Shown here: positions 11,601-28,605 of the stretch, piece after piece
Layout: each line of letters opens with the position of its first letter
Position numbering within the stretch: the first letter of the stretch is position 1
From: Rebecca billardiae RCC1528
Taxonomy: Eukaryota > Haptophyta
Direction: 5' to 3'
DNA length: 64,000 nucleotides
NCBI GenBank assembly: GCA_965240325.2
Contig: OZ251223.1
Coordinates: forward strand, 682,001-746,000
Program-made: the position numbers and the translations under genes
The notes under the pieces: model-generated
What the model saw: the letters and a program-made list of their open reading frames with translations, nothing else
Told to the model about the DNA's origin: nothing
Database searches by the model: none

Positions 11601-12829
11601 GCACCTTGATGCCGTGGAAGCGCTTGTAGAACTCAAAGACGATCGCGACGATCGTCGGCATGATCATGATCGTGCCGACCAGCACGAACGCGAGGAAGTA
11701 CGCAAGTGAGGCCGGGTGGCGGTTGAGCGCGGGCCACATGACGTTGGGGTAGTTCTCGCCCGTCATCAGCGTGAGCAGCGCGACGAACGCCAGGTCGAAG
11801 CGGTCGAACGCGTTCGAGTCGTCCCCGGCGAACGCGGGCGCGCGCAGCCCGAGCCCCTCGAAAATGGACACGCCCACGATCGCCCAGATCAGCGTGCACA
11901 CGAACGCGAGCGTGGCGAGGTCGGCGAGCGAGGGCAGGCTGTCGAGGATGGAGAGGACGGAGTTGTACGACGCCTTGTCGGTGAAGGGCAGGTACAGCAT
12001 GCGCAGCGGCCGGCTCCACCGCAGGTACGCCACGGTGCCGCCCGTGCCCAGCACGATGCACGCGGCCGCCACCCAGTCGACAAAGCACGCGAGCGCGACG
12101 AGCACGCGGACGTAGTTCTGGCGCTGCGCAACGGCGGCCGAGCGCCGCTGGTAGCCGACGTGCAGGCAGATGTCGGCCATGTACGTGAGCGCGCACGCGC
12201 CCTCCAGCACCGCCACCCACCACGCCCACGGCCGCGTGCCCGGCAGCCCGCTCGCCGCGGGCAGGTACGTGCGCTCCGCCTCGACAAACACGAGCGCAAA
12301 GTAGAGCGCGACGACGAGCTGGACGAAGCGGCGCCAGCGCGCGTCGTGCGCGACGAGGAAGAACGCGCGCGCCCAGCGCTGCTCCCACGCGATCGTGCCG
12401 GGGTCGATGCGCTCGATCGCCAGCTTGGCGAACGTGCTCGCGAGCTCAAAGCGCTCGTGGCTTGCCCAGCTCATCGACGTGAACCGCCGGTGGAGCGCGT
12501 CGAGCCCGCCCGACTCGTGGTGCCGCACGCGCTCGTCGAAAGTCGACTGGTCGATCCCAAGCTCCTCGAGGCTCTTCGTGACGAGCGCCTCGTACAATCT
12601 GCACGCGAGAGCGCGCGCCGGGCGCGCGCGGCGAGTGAGAGGGCGCGCGTGCTGATGTGGTGTGGTGCACCGCGCAGAGCGCGCACTCAAGCTCCTGCTG
12701 CTCGAGCTGTAGCACGCGTATCCGGTTTGTGAGCGACCGACGGAACGTGCGTGGCCGCTTCAGCGGGTTGGGCATCGGATGCCTCGCCCTTTCAGGAGAG
12801 GCGTCGGAAGCCCGATGAGGGTCAGCCAT
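8665..12829 (-). CDS. Two-pore-type cation channel with eight EF-hands
   Basis: Two exons (12829-12687 and 12598-8665, an 88-nt intron with donor GTGCGC) give 1358 residues. There are two six-helix channel domains. Domain I spans about 135-370 with a pore around TGENYPNVMW (327-336). Domain II spans about 490-735 with an Arg-rich S4 (RTLRVLRSIRAF) and a pore around LVLAANWPEL. Two EF-hand loops (DEDDSGAISYAE, DSDGDNVLTAQE) lie between the domains, as in plant TPC1. After domain II there is an unusual array of six more EF-hands (about 790-975) in three pairs, two of which end in FLPWW. The rest is a low-complexity Ser/Gly/Ala tail. By family it should be a Ca2+-regulated, voltage-gated cation channel of a plasma or endo-membrane. 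An upstream ATG at 12871 is an alternative start. Divergent from the Lon-domain gene. Confidence 0.88.
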
Positions 12830-13051
12830 TGTGTCACTCTTCCGCGTACTGTATGTATCCAGACCGCGCAAAAGGGGGAGTCGAAAAACGACGTGGGTAA
12901 GCCAGCCATGTCGTCGGTTACACTACTAGTACGAACTATTAATATTGTATGCGGTTCAGATGCGATAATTGTAGCTCAACAGCAGCCATTAATTTTGGCG
13001 ATCGTCGCCGATTCGACGGAGCTTCCCCAGTCTTCGTCGGCGCCAATCACG
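12830..13051. promoter_or_regulatory. Shared upstream region of the channel and Lon-domain genes
   Basis: 222 bp between divergent start codons. The middle part (about 12905-13000) is clearly AT-richer than the flanking coding sequence, which fits a promoter core. No specific element was identified. Confidence 0.4.
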
Positions 13052-14122
13052 ATGCCCGGGGCCGGTCGCGGCCGGGTGCGCGCCGGGGCCATGGCGCTGT
13101 GCGCACTCTTCCTCGCGGGTAGCGCCGTGGCGCTGCACGCGCCGGCACGGTGCGCTCGATCGCCCCTTGCGCGACTCCCTCGCACCTCTGCCGCGCGCGG
13201 AGCGAGCTGCGCGCGCATGGCGGACACGACGCCGATGCTCTCGCTCGCCGCCTTCCCGTTCCCCCTGACCGAGCTGCTGCTGCCGGGCGAGCGCAAGGAG
13301 ATGCACCTGTTCGAGAGCCGCTTCATCTCCCTCTTCGAGCTGGCGCAGCAGCAGGGTGGACTCGCCTCGCAGATGCTCTTCACGGACGACGGCTCGACGC
13401 TCGCCATCGGCGCGCTTCTCTCTGTCGAGGAGTGGACGCGCCGCGACGTCGGCCTGAACGTGATCGTCCGCGCCGTCGGCCGCGTGAGGCTGATCGACGT
13501 GCATGGCACCGAGCCCTACATCAGCGGCCTCTTCGAGCCGCTCCGCGACGCGCCGCTCACCACGGACGCGCAGCGGCGCGCACTCCGCGCGCAGCAGGCT
13601 GAGCTGTACGAGTTGCACGCCGACTGCCGCGCCGCGCGCACGCGGCTGCTGCGCGCGTGCGAGGAGGACGGGACGTGCCTGATCGACGGCGAGCTGCCCG
13701 CGCCCGCCGCAGCCGCCGCCGCCCCCTCCGGCTCCTCCGCGTCCACCGACACGGACACGGAGCTCGCCCCTTCCGCGCGCGTCACGTGGGGTCACGAGCT
13801 GACCAGCCCAGATTCCGGCTTCGCATCGGCGCTGGACGAGCAGGTGGCGAGCGCGACCGCGGCGGTGCTGGCCGGGCGCGAGCGCGCGATCGCTGGCGGG
13901 CGCGCCCCATGGGACGGCGCCTCCGCCGAGGATATCGAGCTCGGCCTCACCTCGATGCTCGCGTGCGCGTGCTTCCCCGCCGCGCAGCGCGTGCGCGCGC
14001 TCGCTCTGGACGACGTCTCCGTGCGCTTCGACAACGCGATCGAGCTGCTGCAGGAGCAGCGGCGCATGCTCGCGGCAAAGACGGCGCTGCTCTCCGCATT
14101 CGGCTCACCGCGTGGCGAGTGA
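13052..14122 (+). CDS. Lon N-terminal (substrate-binding) domain protein, probably plastid-targeted
   Basis: Intronless, 356 residues from the ATG at 13052. After a basic start there is a hydrophobic signal-like stretch (MALCALFLAGSAVALHAP), then an Arg/Ser/Ala-rich segment to about residue 52. This is the form of a bipartite leader for a secondary plastid, although the +1 residue is His rather than Phe. Residues about 57-160 match the Lon substrate-binding (LAN/PUA-like) domain: AAFPFPLTELLLPGERKEMHLFE, then the FTDDGSTLAIGALLSVEE and AVGRVRLIDV strands. There is no AAA+ or protease domain, so it is a stand-alone Lon-domain protein, a class found in plastid-bearing eukaryotes. The C-terminal half is helical. 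Its role is likely in plastid proteostasis, by inference. Confidence 0.75.
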   Translation: MPGAGRGRVRAGAMALCALFLAGSAVALHAPARCARSPLARLPRTSAARGASCARMADTTPMLSLAAFPFPLTELLLPGERKEMHLFESRFISLFELAQQQGGLASQMLFTDDGSTLAIGALLSVEEWTRRDVGLNVIVRAVGRVRLIDVHGTEPYISGLFEPLRDAPLTTDAQRRALRAQQAELYELHADCRAARTRLLRACEEDGTCLIDGELPAPAAAAAAPSGSSASTDTDTELAPSARVTWGHELTSPDSGFASALDEQVASATAAVLAGRERAIAGGRAPWDGASAEDIELGLTSMLACACFPAAQRVRALALDDVSVRFDNAIELLQEQRRMLAAKTALLSAFGSPRGE

Positions 14123-17876
<3,754 letters not shown>

Positions 17877-18593
17877 CAAACTGAATAACAATCATCTATA
17901 GTCTGCTATGCCACCAATGCCACGTGGCACGTAACTAATAACCACGTTGAGCCAGTCTTATAACTTATTCTTAACTGCTTGGCAGCCACGCTTCGGCTTC
18001 ACACTGCGGATCCGGCAGCGACTCGCTGGCGGCCTGACGTGTCACGTGAGGTCACGTGACGAGGCCCGTCCCGCGCGGCGTCCGCGACCGTGACGACTCG
18101 GCGACTCCCCGTCTCACGACCGCCAGAGCCCAGACTCAGAGGCTCCTAAGCCTGCGCGGCCCGCGGCCAGGGCCTGAGCCGCCTGAGGGGTCGGCCGGAG
18201 AGCCACCTGCACGAGTCATCGCGACACCGGCATCATACTGTAAAATAAGACATACTCACATAAAAGTCGACACCGTCCCGCGGCGCTGGGTATTAATTCT
18301 GCGTTCTGGTTCGATTTCGAGGCGCCGGACTCACCCGTCGACGCCGCCGTCGTCAGCCGTCACCAAAACGTCCGATCGACCGAATCTGCTGATGATCATG
18401 GCCGCGCACGTCTGTGACGTCCTCGTCGTCCTCCCGCTCGAACCCGGCGTCCAACGCGTCCGCCGTGTTCGAATTATTCCGTCGTCGTGGCGCTGATGAG
18501 CTGGCGAGGACGCCGTTGGAATCGCGGTGTCACGTGCACGCCTCGTCGCCACATGCTGCACGATACAGCCTCGCGCGCAGCATGCTTCCGTAC
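17877..18593. other. Intergenic region between the RUVBL2 duplicate and PRMT1
   Basis: 717 bases with a short AT-rich stretch near 17880-17975 and otherwise GC-rich sequence. It should include the PRMT1 3' UTR at its right end. No gene or RNA was recognised. Confidence 0.35.
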
Positions 18594-21076
<2,483 letters not shown>

Positions 21077-21525
21077 TGTCGACGGTGCGACGCCGGGTCT
21101 AGACCGGTCCGTTGACCGGACGCTCAGCGTCGGCCAACGGGCACCTCAGTGACTCAGTGAGGCGGCGGACACCGTGGCTGAACAAGTCAGTACCATGCAG
21201 GCTGAAGCTTGCCAAAATTACGAGTCTACAACATTCGTGTCTTACAACATGATTCGTGTCTTAGTAGTCGTCGTAGGCTGCTTGTTCTTCCTTCTTACTG
21301 ACTACGTCTGTAGCATTGTTACTGTAATCGTCATCATCAGCACATTGTCATTCCGGAATGACAATGTCAATGATTGTACGAACAATGTAGCTACCGAGAC
21401 GAGCGAGACACATTACCCCCATAGGCTCTCTTCTCTGTAGTAATCGTCCGGGGGCTCCAGGCGGCGAGTTCGCGAGCCGTGACCGAGAGCTCGGCGGTCG
21501 CTCGGCAGGCCGACAGGCGGTCGCG
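21077..21525. other. Intergenic region upstream of NDUFS8
   Basis: 449 bases; the segment 21200-21430 is distinctly AT-richer than the surroundings. It includes a 14-base inverted pair near 21348-21366 (CATTGTCATTCCGG and its near complement). It probably holds the 3' UTR of the coiled-coil gene and the NDUFS8 promoter. Confidence 0.35.
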
Positions 21526-22258
21526 ATGCTGTCGACGTGCCGTGCGCGGGCGCTTGCCCCGGGGCTGGTGACGCGTGCCTTTCATGCGGCCCCGGCTGTG
21601 CGCTCGTCCTCCCAGCCGCAGCGCGAGCCCCGCATGCCAAAGATGGAGGACGACGGCAACGCGTCGTTCTCGGACGTGCTCCACGGTGCAACCCAGACGC
21701 TTTTCGTCACGGAGATCCTGCGTGGCATGGGACTCACGCTCTCGATGTTCTTTCGTGAGAAGGTCACAATCAACTATCCGTTCGAGAAGGGACCACTGAG
21801 CCCGCGCTTCCGGGGTGAGCACGCGCTGCGGCGATACCCGACTGGCGAGGAGCGCTGCATTGCGTGCAAGCTGTGCGAGGCCATCTGCCCAGCCCAGGCC
21901 ATCACGATTGAGGCGGAAGTGCGCGAGGATGGGTCGCGGCGGACGACGCGGTACGACATCGACATGACCAAATGCATCTTCTGCGGCTTCTGTCAGGAGG
22001 TCCGTTGCATGTCGGCACGATGCGCGTGTGCGCACCCACGCGTGCAGCGTGCCCGCTCCTGACACTCCGCTGGCCTCCCCTTTGCGCGCGCGCGCGCAGG
22101 CCTGCCCCGTGGATGCGATCGTGGAGGGGCCGAACTACGAGTACGCCACGGAAACGCACGAGGAGCTGCTCTACGATAAGCACAAGCTCCTGGACAATGG
22201 CAATCGATGGGAGGCTGAGATCGCGGCGGCCCTCAAGTCGGAGCACGTCTACCGCTGA
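21526..22258 (+). CDS. NDUFS8: NADH:ubiquinone oxidoreductase Fe-S subunit 8 (TYKY)
   Basis: Two exons (21526-21999, 22100-22258), a 100-nt phase-0 intron with donor GTCCGT; 210 residues, the usual size. Two 4Fe-4S motifs are complete. The first uses C111, C114, C117 and C121 ([12 protein letters not shown]). The second uses C150, C153, C156 and C160 ([12 protein letters not shown]) and is split by the intron between E158 and A159. The conserved stretch [19 protein letters not shown] follows. The Arg-rich N-terminus fits a mitochondrial presequence. By family it carries clusters N6a and N6b in the complex I quinone-reducing arm of the inner membrane. The next gene, also respiratory, converges on it. 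Confidence 0.97.
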
Positions 22259-23477
22259 GATGTGCACTGGCTGCGCTGATCACCCGACGTGGCTGCCAGG
22301 TGCTCGCGGCAGGCGATGGTGGCGCCATCGGCATGCTCTCGGCGATCCCGAGCAAGCCGACAGCTTGCTGTCACTGGATGAACGGGCAAGACTAGAGCCT
22401 CCGGAGTGACCGGAGTCCCGTACCTCATCGCCCTCGGACTCGGGACTGTAACACTCAGGACTGTAACAGCCCCACTAACTAACAGTGACAGACTGAGTCG
22501 GGGCGCAGGCCGCAGGGGTGCCGTCGCCCGATGACGTTGGCGACACGTCACGAGTGTCGATGACGATCGGCTGACCAGTCGCGGCCAGGACCCGTCCCGC
22601 GAACTGGTCCAGAGAGTCTGCCAGTCCGTCAGAGCTCATCGCAGCCGGGACGGGCCGCCGGCCGGCGCGCTGCGGCCGGGCCGGGCCCGCGGCTGCGCCT
22701 GCGCGGCCCCGGCCCGATAGAGGCACCGTGAGGGCAGTTGCGGTGACTTGCGGTCCGAGACTCTCACACGGTAGACAAGCCGCGCCGCCCGCGGGGTCGG
22801 CGCTGTGACTACTGTACTTACTACTTGTGGCGCCGCGCTGACCGGCGGTCTCGGCGACCGTAACAAACACTAGCAGTACAACTCGCGCCGACTCGGACTG
22901 ACTGAGTCCGGATATATATATATATATATGGTCGTCCTTCTGATCGACCATCAGTTGATATTTATGTTACGAGCCTATACTGATGTCTCACCTGGTGGCC
23001 TGGACCTGTGTCCTGTGCCACTCTCAGGAGTCTCTAGGGCCCGGCGGGGCAGAGTGCCTGGTAATACTGCCTAGTGACTAAAGTGACTCACTGAGAGTCT
23101 CTCGCGGCCTCGCGGGTACGCCGGTGCCCGGTCGCGGTCGCGCGGAGCCCGGAGCTACCGTACTCGCGGAGTACTGGTTAGGTTAATACTGTGATGCTAA
23201 TTATAAATAATAATAACGGCTATGCTGCTACACAAAGCGCGTGGTGATGACTTGCCGCGCAGCTCGTCTGATAAATGATGTTTATGTGCGCGTCCCCTCT
23301 CCCAGGTGCCCTAGAGGCAGTGTGGTTCGATTGTGTACTCAAGACGAGCGCAGCGGCAGAGGATGCCTATTCGTGAAGCGGCGAGTAGAAGTGCACCGCA
23401 ACGGGTATCATTCTGTGGAAATGTCCAAACCACCCAACGGCGGCGGCGCAGAGTGGGTATCGACATCGCGTGGGCAT
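22259..23477. other. 1.2-kb intergenic region between convergent respiratory genes
   Basis: Two 3' UTRs are expected here. Visible structure is limited to a short AT microsatellite at about 22911-22929 and AT-rich patches near 22945-22985 and 23170-23230. Open frames on both strands are short and without family resemblance; a GTTCGA at 23326 does not fold into a tRNA by eye. Confidence 0.4.
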
Positions 23478-24063
23478 TTACTCGCAGTTGCCGCCCTCGT
23501 AGCGCTCGAGCTGGCGGATAGGCTTGTAGTTGAACGGGAACATGTTGACAGACGACTTTGTGTGCGCGATGACACGGTTGGTCACGAAGTGCACACCATC
23601 CGCCTCAGTCTCGTGGATAGCCTGAGTGCTGCGCTTCGTGGGCATGATCGTGTACTTCGGGTTGCAGGTGAACTCACGCGTGATGGCGTAGGCGCAGACG
23701 GCCGTCGCAAGGCCAAGGGTGGCGAACAGAGGGTAGATCTCCGGCTTCAGGAGCTGCGCGCGTTCACACCGGAGGAGGCGCGCGCGAATGCAGGCAGGGG
23801 ACGACGAGGTGCGAGTCAGCACGCATGCGCCAGTGGTGACCAGGCGTGCTCTTGGGCACGGGAGCGCCTGGACTGCTGGGCGCGTGCGACGCCGATCTGG
23901 CGAGCTTGCGCGATGAGGTCGCGGCGCAGACGCGTGCACGCGCAGGGTGTGCACGCACCCAGTAGCGCGCGAACCGCGAGCTGGACATGCCGGTGAAGCC
24001 ACCGCCCTCAGAGAACGGAAGCGGGTTGCGACCACCGCCCGGGCGAACACCCTCGTGAGCCAT
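23478..24063 (-). CDS. B12D/NDUFA4 (MLRQ)-like mitochondrial membrane protein
   Basis: Two exons (24063-23959, 23753-23478) with a 205-nt phase-0 intron, donor GTGCGT; 126 residues. Exon 2 begins LLKPEIYPLFATLGLATAVCAYAITREFTCNP (residues split here for length: KPEIYPLF, then the membrane segment, then TREFTCNP), which is the form of B12D/NDUFA4 proteins: a Pro-rich entry, one membrane helix, and an Asn-Pro after it. The tail (HTKSSVNMFPFNYKPIRQLE) resembles the NDUFA4 C-terminus but is longer. By family it would be a supernumerary subunit of respiratory complex IV or I in the inner mitochondrial membrane. The exon 1 part is Gly-rich and unrecognised. Divergent from the transporter gene. Confidence 0.75.
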
Positions 24064-24328
24064 TGTGTTGTGCGGGGAAGGGGAGGAGAGGGGAGGACTT
24101 CGGCCGCGCAGAGATGCTTGGGCAAGATTCCCGTCCGTGGACGGCACCGATGCACCGGTAATTGGCCCACAACAAACTGCCTGACGAACTTTGGCCTGGG
24201 CCGTCAAAAACGGCCCACCGGGCCCGCGGGATTCCTTATTGGATTCCGGCACCCCAACCCCCTTGAACAAACTGACTGACTGAGCCGGGCGCGACTTTGT
24301 AACGTCGAATAACATTGTACGTATCACG
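24064..24328. promoter_or_regulatory. Shared upstream region of the B12D-like and transporter genes
   Basis: 265 bp between divergent start codons. No promoter motif was identified. The assignment is by position only. Confidence 0.35.
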
Positions 24329-25429
24329 ATGGCGTCGCCGACGCGCACGCTCGGTGTCGCACTCGCGGCCGCATCGGCGTTATTCTTTGCTATGCAAGGG
24401 CTCGCCGTGAGCTTTGCGGCCGCGCGTGGCGTCACAATCTGGCAAATCGCCTCCATCGTTGGCGGAGGCAGATGCGTTCTCGCATTTGCACTGACGTGCA
24501 CGCGGTCCAACTGGAGGAGACACGCCGTGTGCGTCGGACGAGACGGCTGGTTTGTTGCTCTCTTCGCCGTATGCCAGGGGTTGGCCGCGCTTCAAGTTCT
24601 GACCGAGTTTACAGCGCTGTCCATCCTTCCTGTTGGGGAGTCGACGGCGATCGCGTTCAGCGCGCCGATATGGAGTGCACTCATTGCGCGCCTCTGCCTT
24701 CGCGAGCAGCTTGCTCCGACTCATGGCGTGGCCGCTATTGGCGTCGTCGTGGGTGTCGCGCTCATTGCACTCAATGGCAACGAATCACCGGCCCCATCAA
24801 TCGCACATGACGCACGAACGCACGTGGGTGGCCTTGCGTGCGCTGTCTTGACCGCCATCGCCATCGGTGGGGAGACTGTGGCGCTGCGAGCCGTCAGCGC
24901 GGCTGAGGTCCCAGCGGTCGTCTGCACTGCGTGGTCTGGATTAGGCATCTTCTTCACGGCAGCGCTGGTCGCTACGGCCCGCGCAGAGCCAATTCTACCC
25001 CAATTCTCGTCATCTACGACTACGTGGCTCATGCTCACAGCGGGCGCCACCATGTCCACGGTCGCGCAGACTCTTCTGGCAGCAGCACTGCAAATGCTCG
25101 AGGCAGGGCCGGTGACCGTGCTGAGTGCGCTAGAGGTCTTCTTCGCTTTCTTTGGGCAAGTGTTGGTGATGCATGCGCCGGTTCGGGTGCGCGCTTTGGC
25201 AGGCGCTATCCTCATTTGCGTGTCGGTACTTGTGATCAGTCTTCACACGGCTGTCAGCGCTGATGCGGGGCGGCACAAAAGTCCACTGAGCCACAGGCAC
25301 ATGGCAGTGGGAACCAGGCCCGCTGAAGGGACATCTGATCATGGAGCTGCTGGCACGCAACGCACAATCTCGACTGCTGCTGTGAGGCAGGATGGGAGTA
25401 CCAAGTCCCCGCTACTTGTGAAGCCTTGA
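24329..25429 (+). CDS. Drug/metabolite transporter (EamA-type) permease
   Basis: Intronless, 366 residues from the ATG at 24329. About ten hydrophobic segments fill residues 5-310, in two halves with similar EamA-like features. The first half has LALFFAMQG-like and GESTAIAFSAPIWSALIARLCLREQ stretches (family-typical: helix, P-W, then LxLxExL-like RLCLREQ). The second has MLEAGPVTVLSALEVFFAFFGQ. Inner loops are short and basic. The last 55 residues are hydrophilic. Family members move nucleotide sugars, amino acids or other metabolites across plasma, Golgi or plastid membranes; the substrate here cannot be read from sequence. Codon composition is less GC-extreme than its neighbours. Confidence 0.85.
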   Translation: MASPTRTLGVALAAASALFFAMQGLAVSFAAARGVTIWQIASIVGGGRCVLAFALTCTRSNWRRHAVCVGRDGWFVALFAVCQGLAALQVLTEFTALSILPVGESTAIAFSAPIWSALIARLCLREQLAPTHGVAAIGVVVGVALIALNGNESPAPSIAHDARTHVGGLACAVLTAIAIGGETVALRAVSAAEVPAVVCTAWSGLGIFFTAALVATARAEPILPQFSSSTTTWLMLTAGATMSTVAQTLLAAALQMLEAGPVTVLSALEVFFAFFGQVLVMHAPVRVRALAGAILICVSVLVISLHTAVSADAGRHKSPLSHRHMAVGTRPAEGTSDHGAAGTQRTISTAAVRQDGSTKSPLLVKP

Positions 25430-26734
25430 ACATGCTGGCAGCATGTGGTGAATGCTGCGGGAATGTGGCGCGGATTGATTGCTGCAGGGAGTGATGCTGA
25501 TGACACTGGTGACTGGAGCCGTCCGTGGGCGGCGGTTCAACGGCAGTCTCATATGCAGTCATTGGTCGCGTCGTCATCGCCACTACTCGCACAAGGTGCT
25601 TGACTACTCTTCATATGTACTTCGTCACGAGTCCGGCAGCGCGGCGTCAACACTCGCCGTCGCGTCTCCGCAAGTCGACGGCGAGTGTCAGACGTGCACA
25701 TCACTGCATCGCATCATTCCACAGTGCCGGAAAACTGCTCAGGGTGACGTTTTAAGTTGTCCGCACCACTAGTCGAATCATCGGACAATTCTGAAGCGGT
25801 GCGCCTAAATTCGGCGCACCATAGGCGCGTCGAATCGTGGCACAGACCTTGGTAGCAGGCCACACCTGAGCGCGCTGCGCGCGCCGACGCGCGCTCGGCG
25901 CGGGCAAAAAATCATGCGCCGTTGGCATTACGCAGCCCCGCGCAGCGCTGTGCTCGAGCTCGGCGGCGGCGAAAGCGGGCGGGCGCACACGGCGGTGCCC
26001 GTGCGCGCTGCTCCGAGCGCAGCTGCGGCCACCCCGGCGGCATACCGCCGGTCGAGGGCACGAAAACCGATTTTTCGGGAAAATGCAGAGCAGCGGCGCC
26101 CGAGCGCGCCCGAGCTCGTCGCAGCACAGTCTCCTGGTGGCTGCGCCCCGTGAAGCCACGCCACGCGGGGCGCTGGCGTGCGCGTGGCCTGCGCCCACCG
26201 TGCGCTGCCCGATCATGGCCGTCGACCGCTCCGAGCGCCTCACCACGCGTGCTCGAGCCCACCGATACTGACGCCCGAGCACGGTGCCGGCAGCGCTCGC
26301 AGGTGGGCGTCGGAGAAAACACGCCGGCCGAACGAGCTTGAAGCGTCCGCCGCGATGCCAACGGCAGCGGACGACGTGCGCGCCACCTCGGCGCCAGTCG
26401 CCCAGCCCTTGCGCGGCGGTGCGGGCTCGCTCGTTCGCCGCCATCAGCTGCGCGCGCGCAGCCCGATCACTGCCCGCTGGTTCTGTTGTCGAGCAGCTGC
26501 GGCCTGCCACGCGCACTGCCGGACATTGAGCCACAGCGCGAGCACGCGCCTCGTCTGGCACGCGCGAGCACTCAGCATCGTGCGTGGCCACCATGACGCG
26601 CCCATCTGCGCCAGCAGCGATGAGCACGCCGCCGTTCAGCTCGCATCGGGCTCGCTCGCGACGCAGCAACGCGCGGCCGTAGCGGCAGCAGCGGCGCCGT
26701 CGAGCACGCGCAGCAAACAAATATGCAGCGCGGG
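25430..26734. other. Gene-poor region right of the transporter gene
   Basis: 1.3 kb with no recognised gene. A small palindrome (GGTGCGCC and GGCGCACC around 25798-25820) and long open frames on both strands occur, the latter as expected in very GC-rich DNA. The minus-strand frame 25752-26948 was examined and not called because it resembles no family and overlaps the repeat unit to the right. Confidence 0.4.
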
Positions 26735-27490
26735 CGAGTCGACGGTCTGGAAAATGCGCGATCACGCCACAGCAGGCTGGCAGAGCCCGCCCGAGCTGCA
26801 GCATGCCGTAGGTGCTGCCCCAAGCTCTCGACTGCCCGTAAGCGGCGGCATGTGCGGCGGCGCCGGCGGCGGCCATGCTGCCACGCCGTTGCGCGCCGCG
26901 GGGCGCCGTCGGCACCTCCGTGGTGAAGCGCACAGAGCTCGAGCCCACGGGGGCTGGCGACCGTCAAACCGACACCCCATGACGCGGGGCTGCGTGCGCC
27001 AGCTGCGCGCACTCCGTGGGCCCACCTAGCCCGCTCGAGCAGCTCGCCTTGGCTGCGCGCAGCGGCTCGAGCACACTGGTATGGGACGCCTGCCTGCGGT
27101 GCCGCCGAGCACATGCGGCCGACGGTCACTCAGCACGGGCGACTCGACGGCGGCGAGCAGGCGCGACGGCCTCGCCGCGCCGCGGAAAAGCCTGCCCGGG
27201 CTGCAGCACGCCGTAGGAGCAGCCCAGCGCCCTCCTCCGCCCTCCAGCTTCGGCGCGCGCAGCAGGCCCGGCGGCGGCCATGCTGGCGTGCCCAAGCATG
27301 AAGATGGGCGCGGCCGGCCGCGCCGTCGCAAAGCGCGCAGAACTCGAGCTCGGGGGGGCGGACGGCCGCCAAACTGGCGCGGCAGGACGTGGCACTGCGT
27401 GCGCCAGCTGCGCGCACCCGCTGCGCCCGCGTGGCCCGTGCGAGCGCCGCGCCTCGAGCACACGCAGCTGCTCGACACAGCCACGGCAGT
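26735..27490. repeat. Two diverged tandem repeat units, period about 405 bp
   Basis: Matching landmarks recur 405 bases apart: CTGCAGCATGCCGTAGG at 26796 and CTGCAGCACGCCGTAGG at 27201, and CTGCGTGCGCCAGCTGCGCG at 26990 and 27395. The intervening sequence, including GGCGGCGGCCATGCTG, is also conserved but with many substitutions and indels. On the minus strand both units stay open in related frames, so they may be remnants of a repeated coding or transposable sequence. Unit limits are approximate. Confidence 0.65.
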
Positions 27491-28434
27491 GTGGCTTGTG
27501 CGCGTGCACGTGATCAGTCTCAGCTCTGAGGCGCGCGCTCAGGAGGGCTGCGGCCGGGCCGAGCGCGATCTGCGCGGACGGTACAGCCTGGCGGCTCATG
27601 CCAGCCAGCCCAAAGCCCGCTCCGCCATCCGCGTCATGGCGCTCCAGCCTCTCGCGTGCTGCGCTGCAGCCGCGCTCGGCAAAGACGTCGCCCAGCCCGC
27701 CTTGCACGCGGCTGAGCAGTGGCAGCCAGGCGAAGCGTCGTCGCGGGCGAGGCTGCGCTGGGTGATGCGGCTCGGGTCGGTGGGCAAGTCGCACCCCGCC
27801 GTCGGTCGCCTCCACGCCTCAGGCTCGCTCGAGGTCAAAGACAACTGCGCGGCGCGGCGTTTGCGCGGGCGGGCCGCGGGCGTGGCGGGGTGTACGCGTG
27901 CAATGTCACAGCCTCCCACACAATTTCAGGAGGGTGAGACGCACCGCCAGCGGCACCCGCACACAATCCCACCCTGCGCGAGCCACCTGCCGTGTCGACT
28001 GAAGCATCAGGCTCGGGCGCAACCGCGGGCGGCGCATGCAAGAAGCTCGCGAAACGCACCGCGCGCGCCGTGAGGGCGAAAGGAGTTAGGAGAGCACCCG
28101 TCAGGGCGGCGAGGAACTTGCCCAGCGCCACGCGGAAGACGACCCCAGCCCGCGTCGACGCATAGTCGGGCCCGCGAGCAGCCTCGTCGGTCTTCGCCGA
28201 GTAGATCGCGCCGCGAGCCGAGGCACCGCTCGTTTGAGGCTCCGTCCGCCGCGAAGTCGCGGCTTCCACCCGAGTTCCACTGTCCGGCCGAGACCGGATT
28301 CGCTGACTCGAGCTGCGGACCGTCCGAAGCGTCACGGAAAATTCCAATCCTGCACTGTGTCATCATCATTCATCATATATCGACATCGTCGACGACGCGT
28401 TACATGGCGATATGACTTATGACGAATATTAGCA

Positions 28435-28435
<1 letters not shown>
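27491..28435. other. Gene-poor GC-rich region
   Basis: 945 bases between the tandem repeat and an AT microsatellite. Open frames exist on both strands (for example 27081-28073 plus) but have biased, arginine/alanine-rich translations with no recognisable domain. Confidence 0.35.
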
Positions 28436-28488
<53 letters not shown>

Positions 28489-28522
28489 CTCTATATATAT
28501 ATATATAGCAGCTATATATATA
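28436..28522. repeat. AT dinucleotide microsatellite
   Basis: About 87 bases of almost pure alternating A and T with two short interruptions (AGCTC, AGCAGC) in a locally AT-rich stretch that ends at the left border of the 28606-30604 element. Confidence 0.95.
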
Positions 28523-28605
28523 ATCTTCCGGACCCGATGCGCAGCAGATGCCATCACAGTTAGTTATAAAATATGTATATGTAATAATACTACGACTACC
28601 GTCGG

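Noticed and set aside
25752-26948. Minus-strand open frame of 398 codons in the repeat region
   Set aside because: Length is unremarkable at this GC content, the translation has no known domain, and it overlaps a diverged tandem repeat.
27081-28073. Plus-strand open frame of 330 codons
   Set aside because: Low-complexity Ala/Arg/Pro translation that crosses the end of the 405-bp repeat and matches no family.
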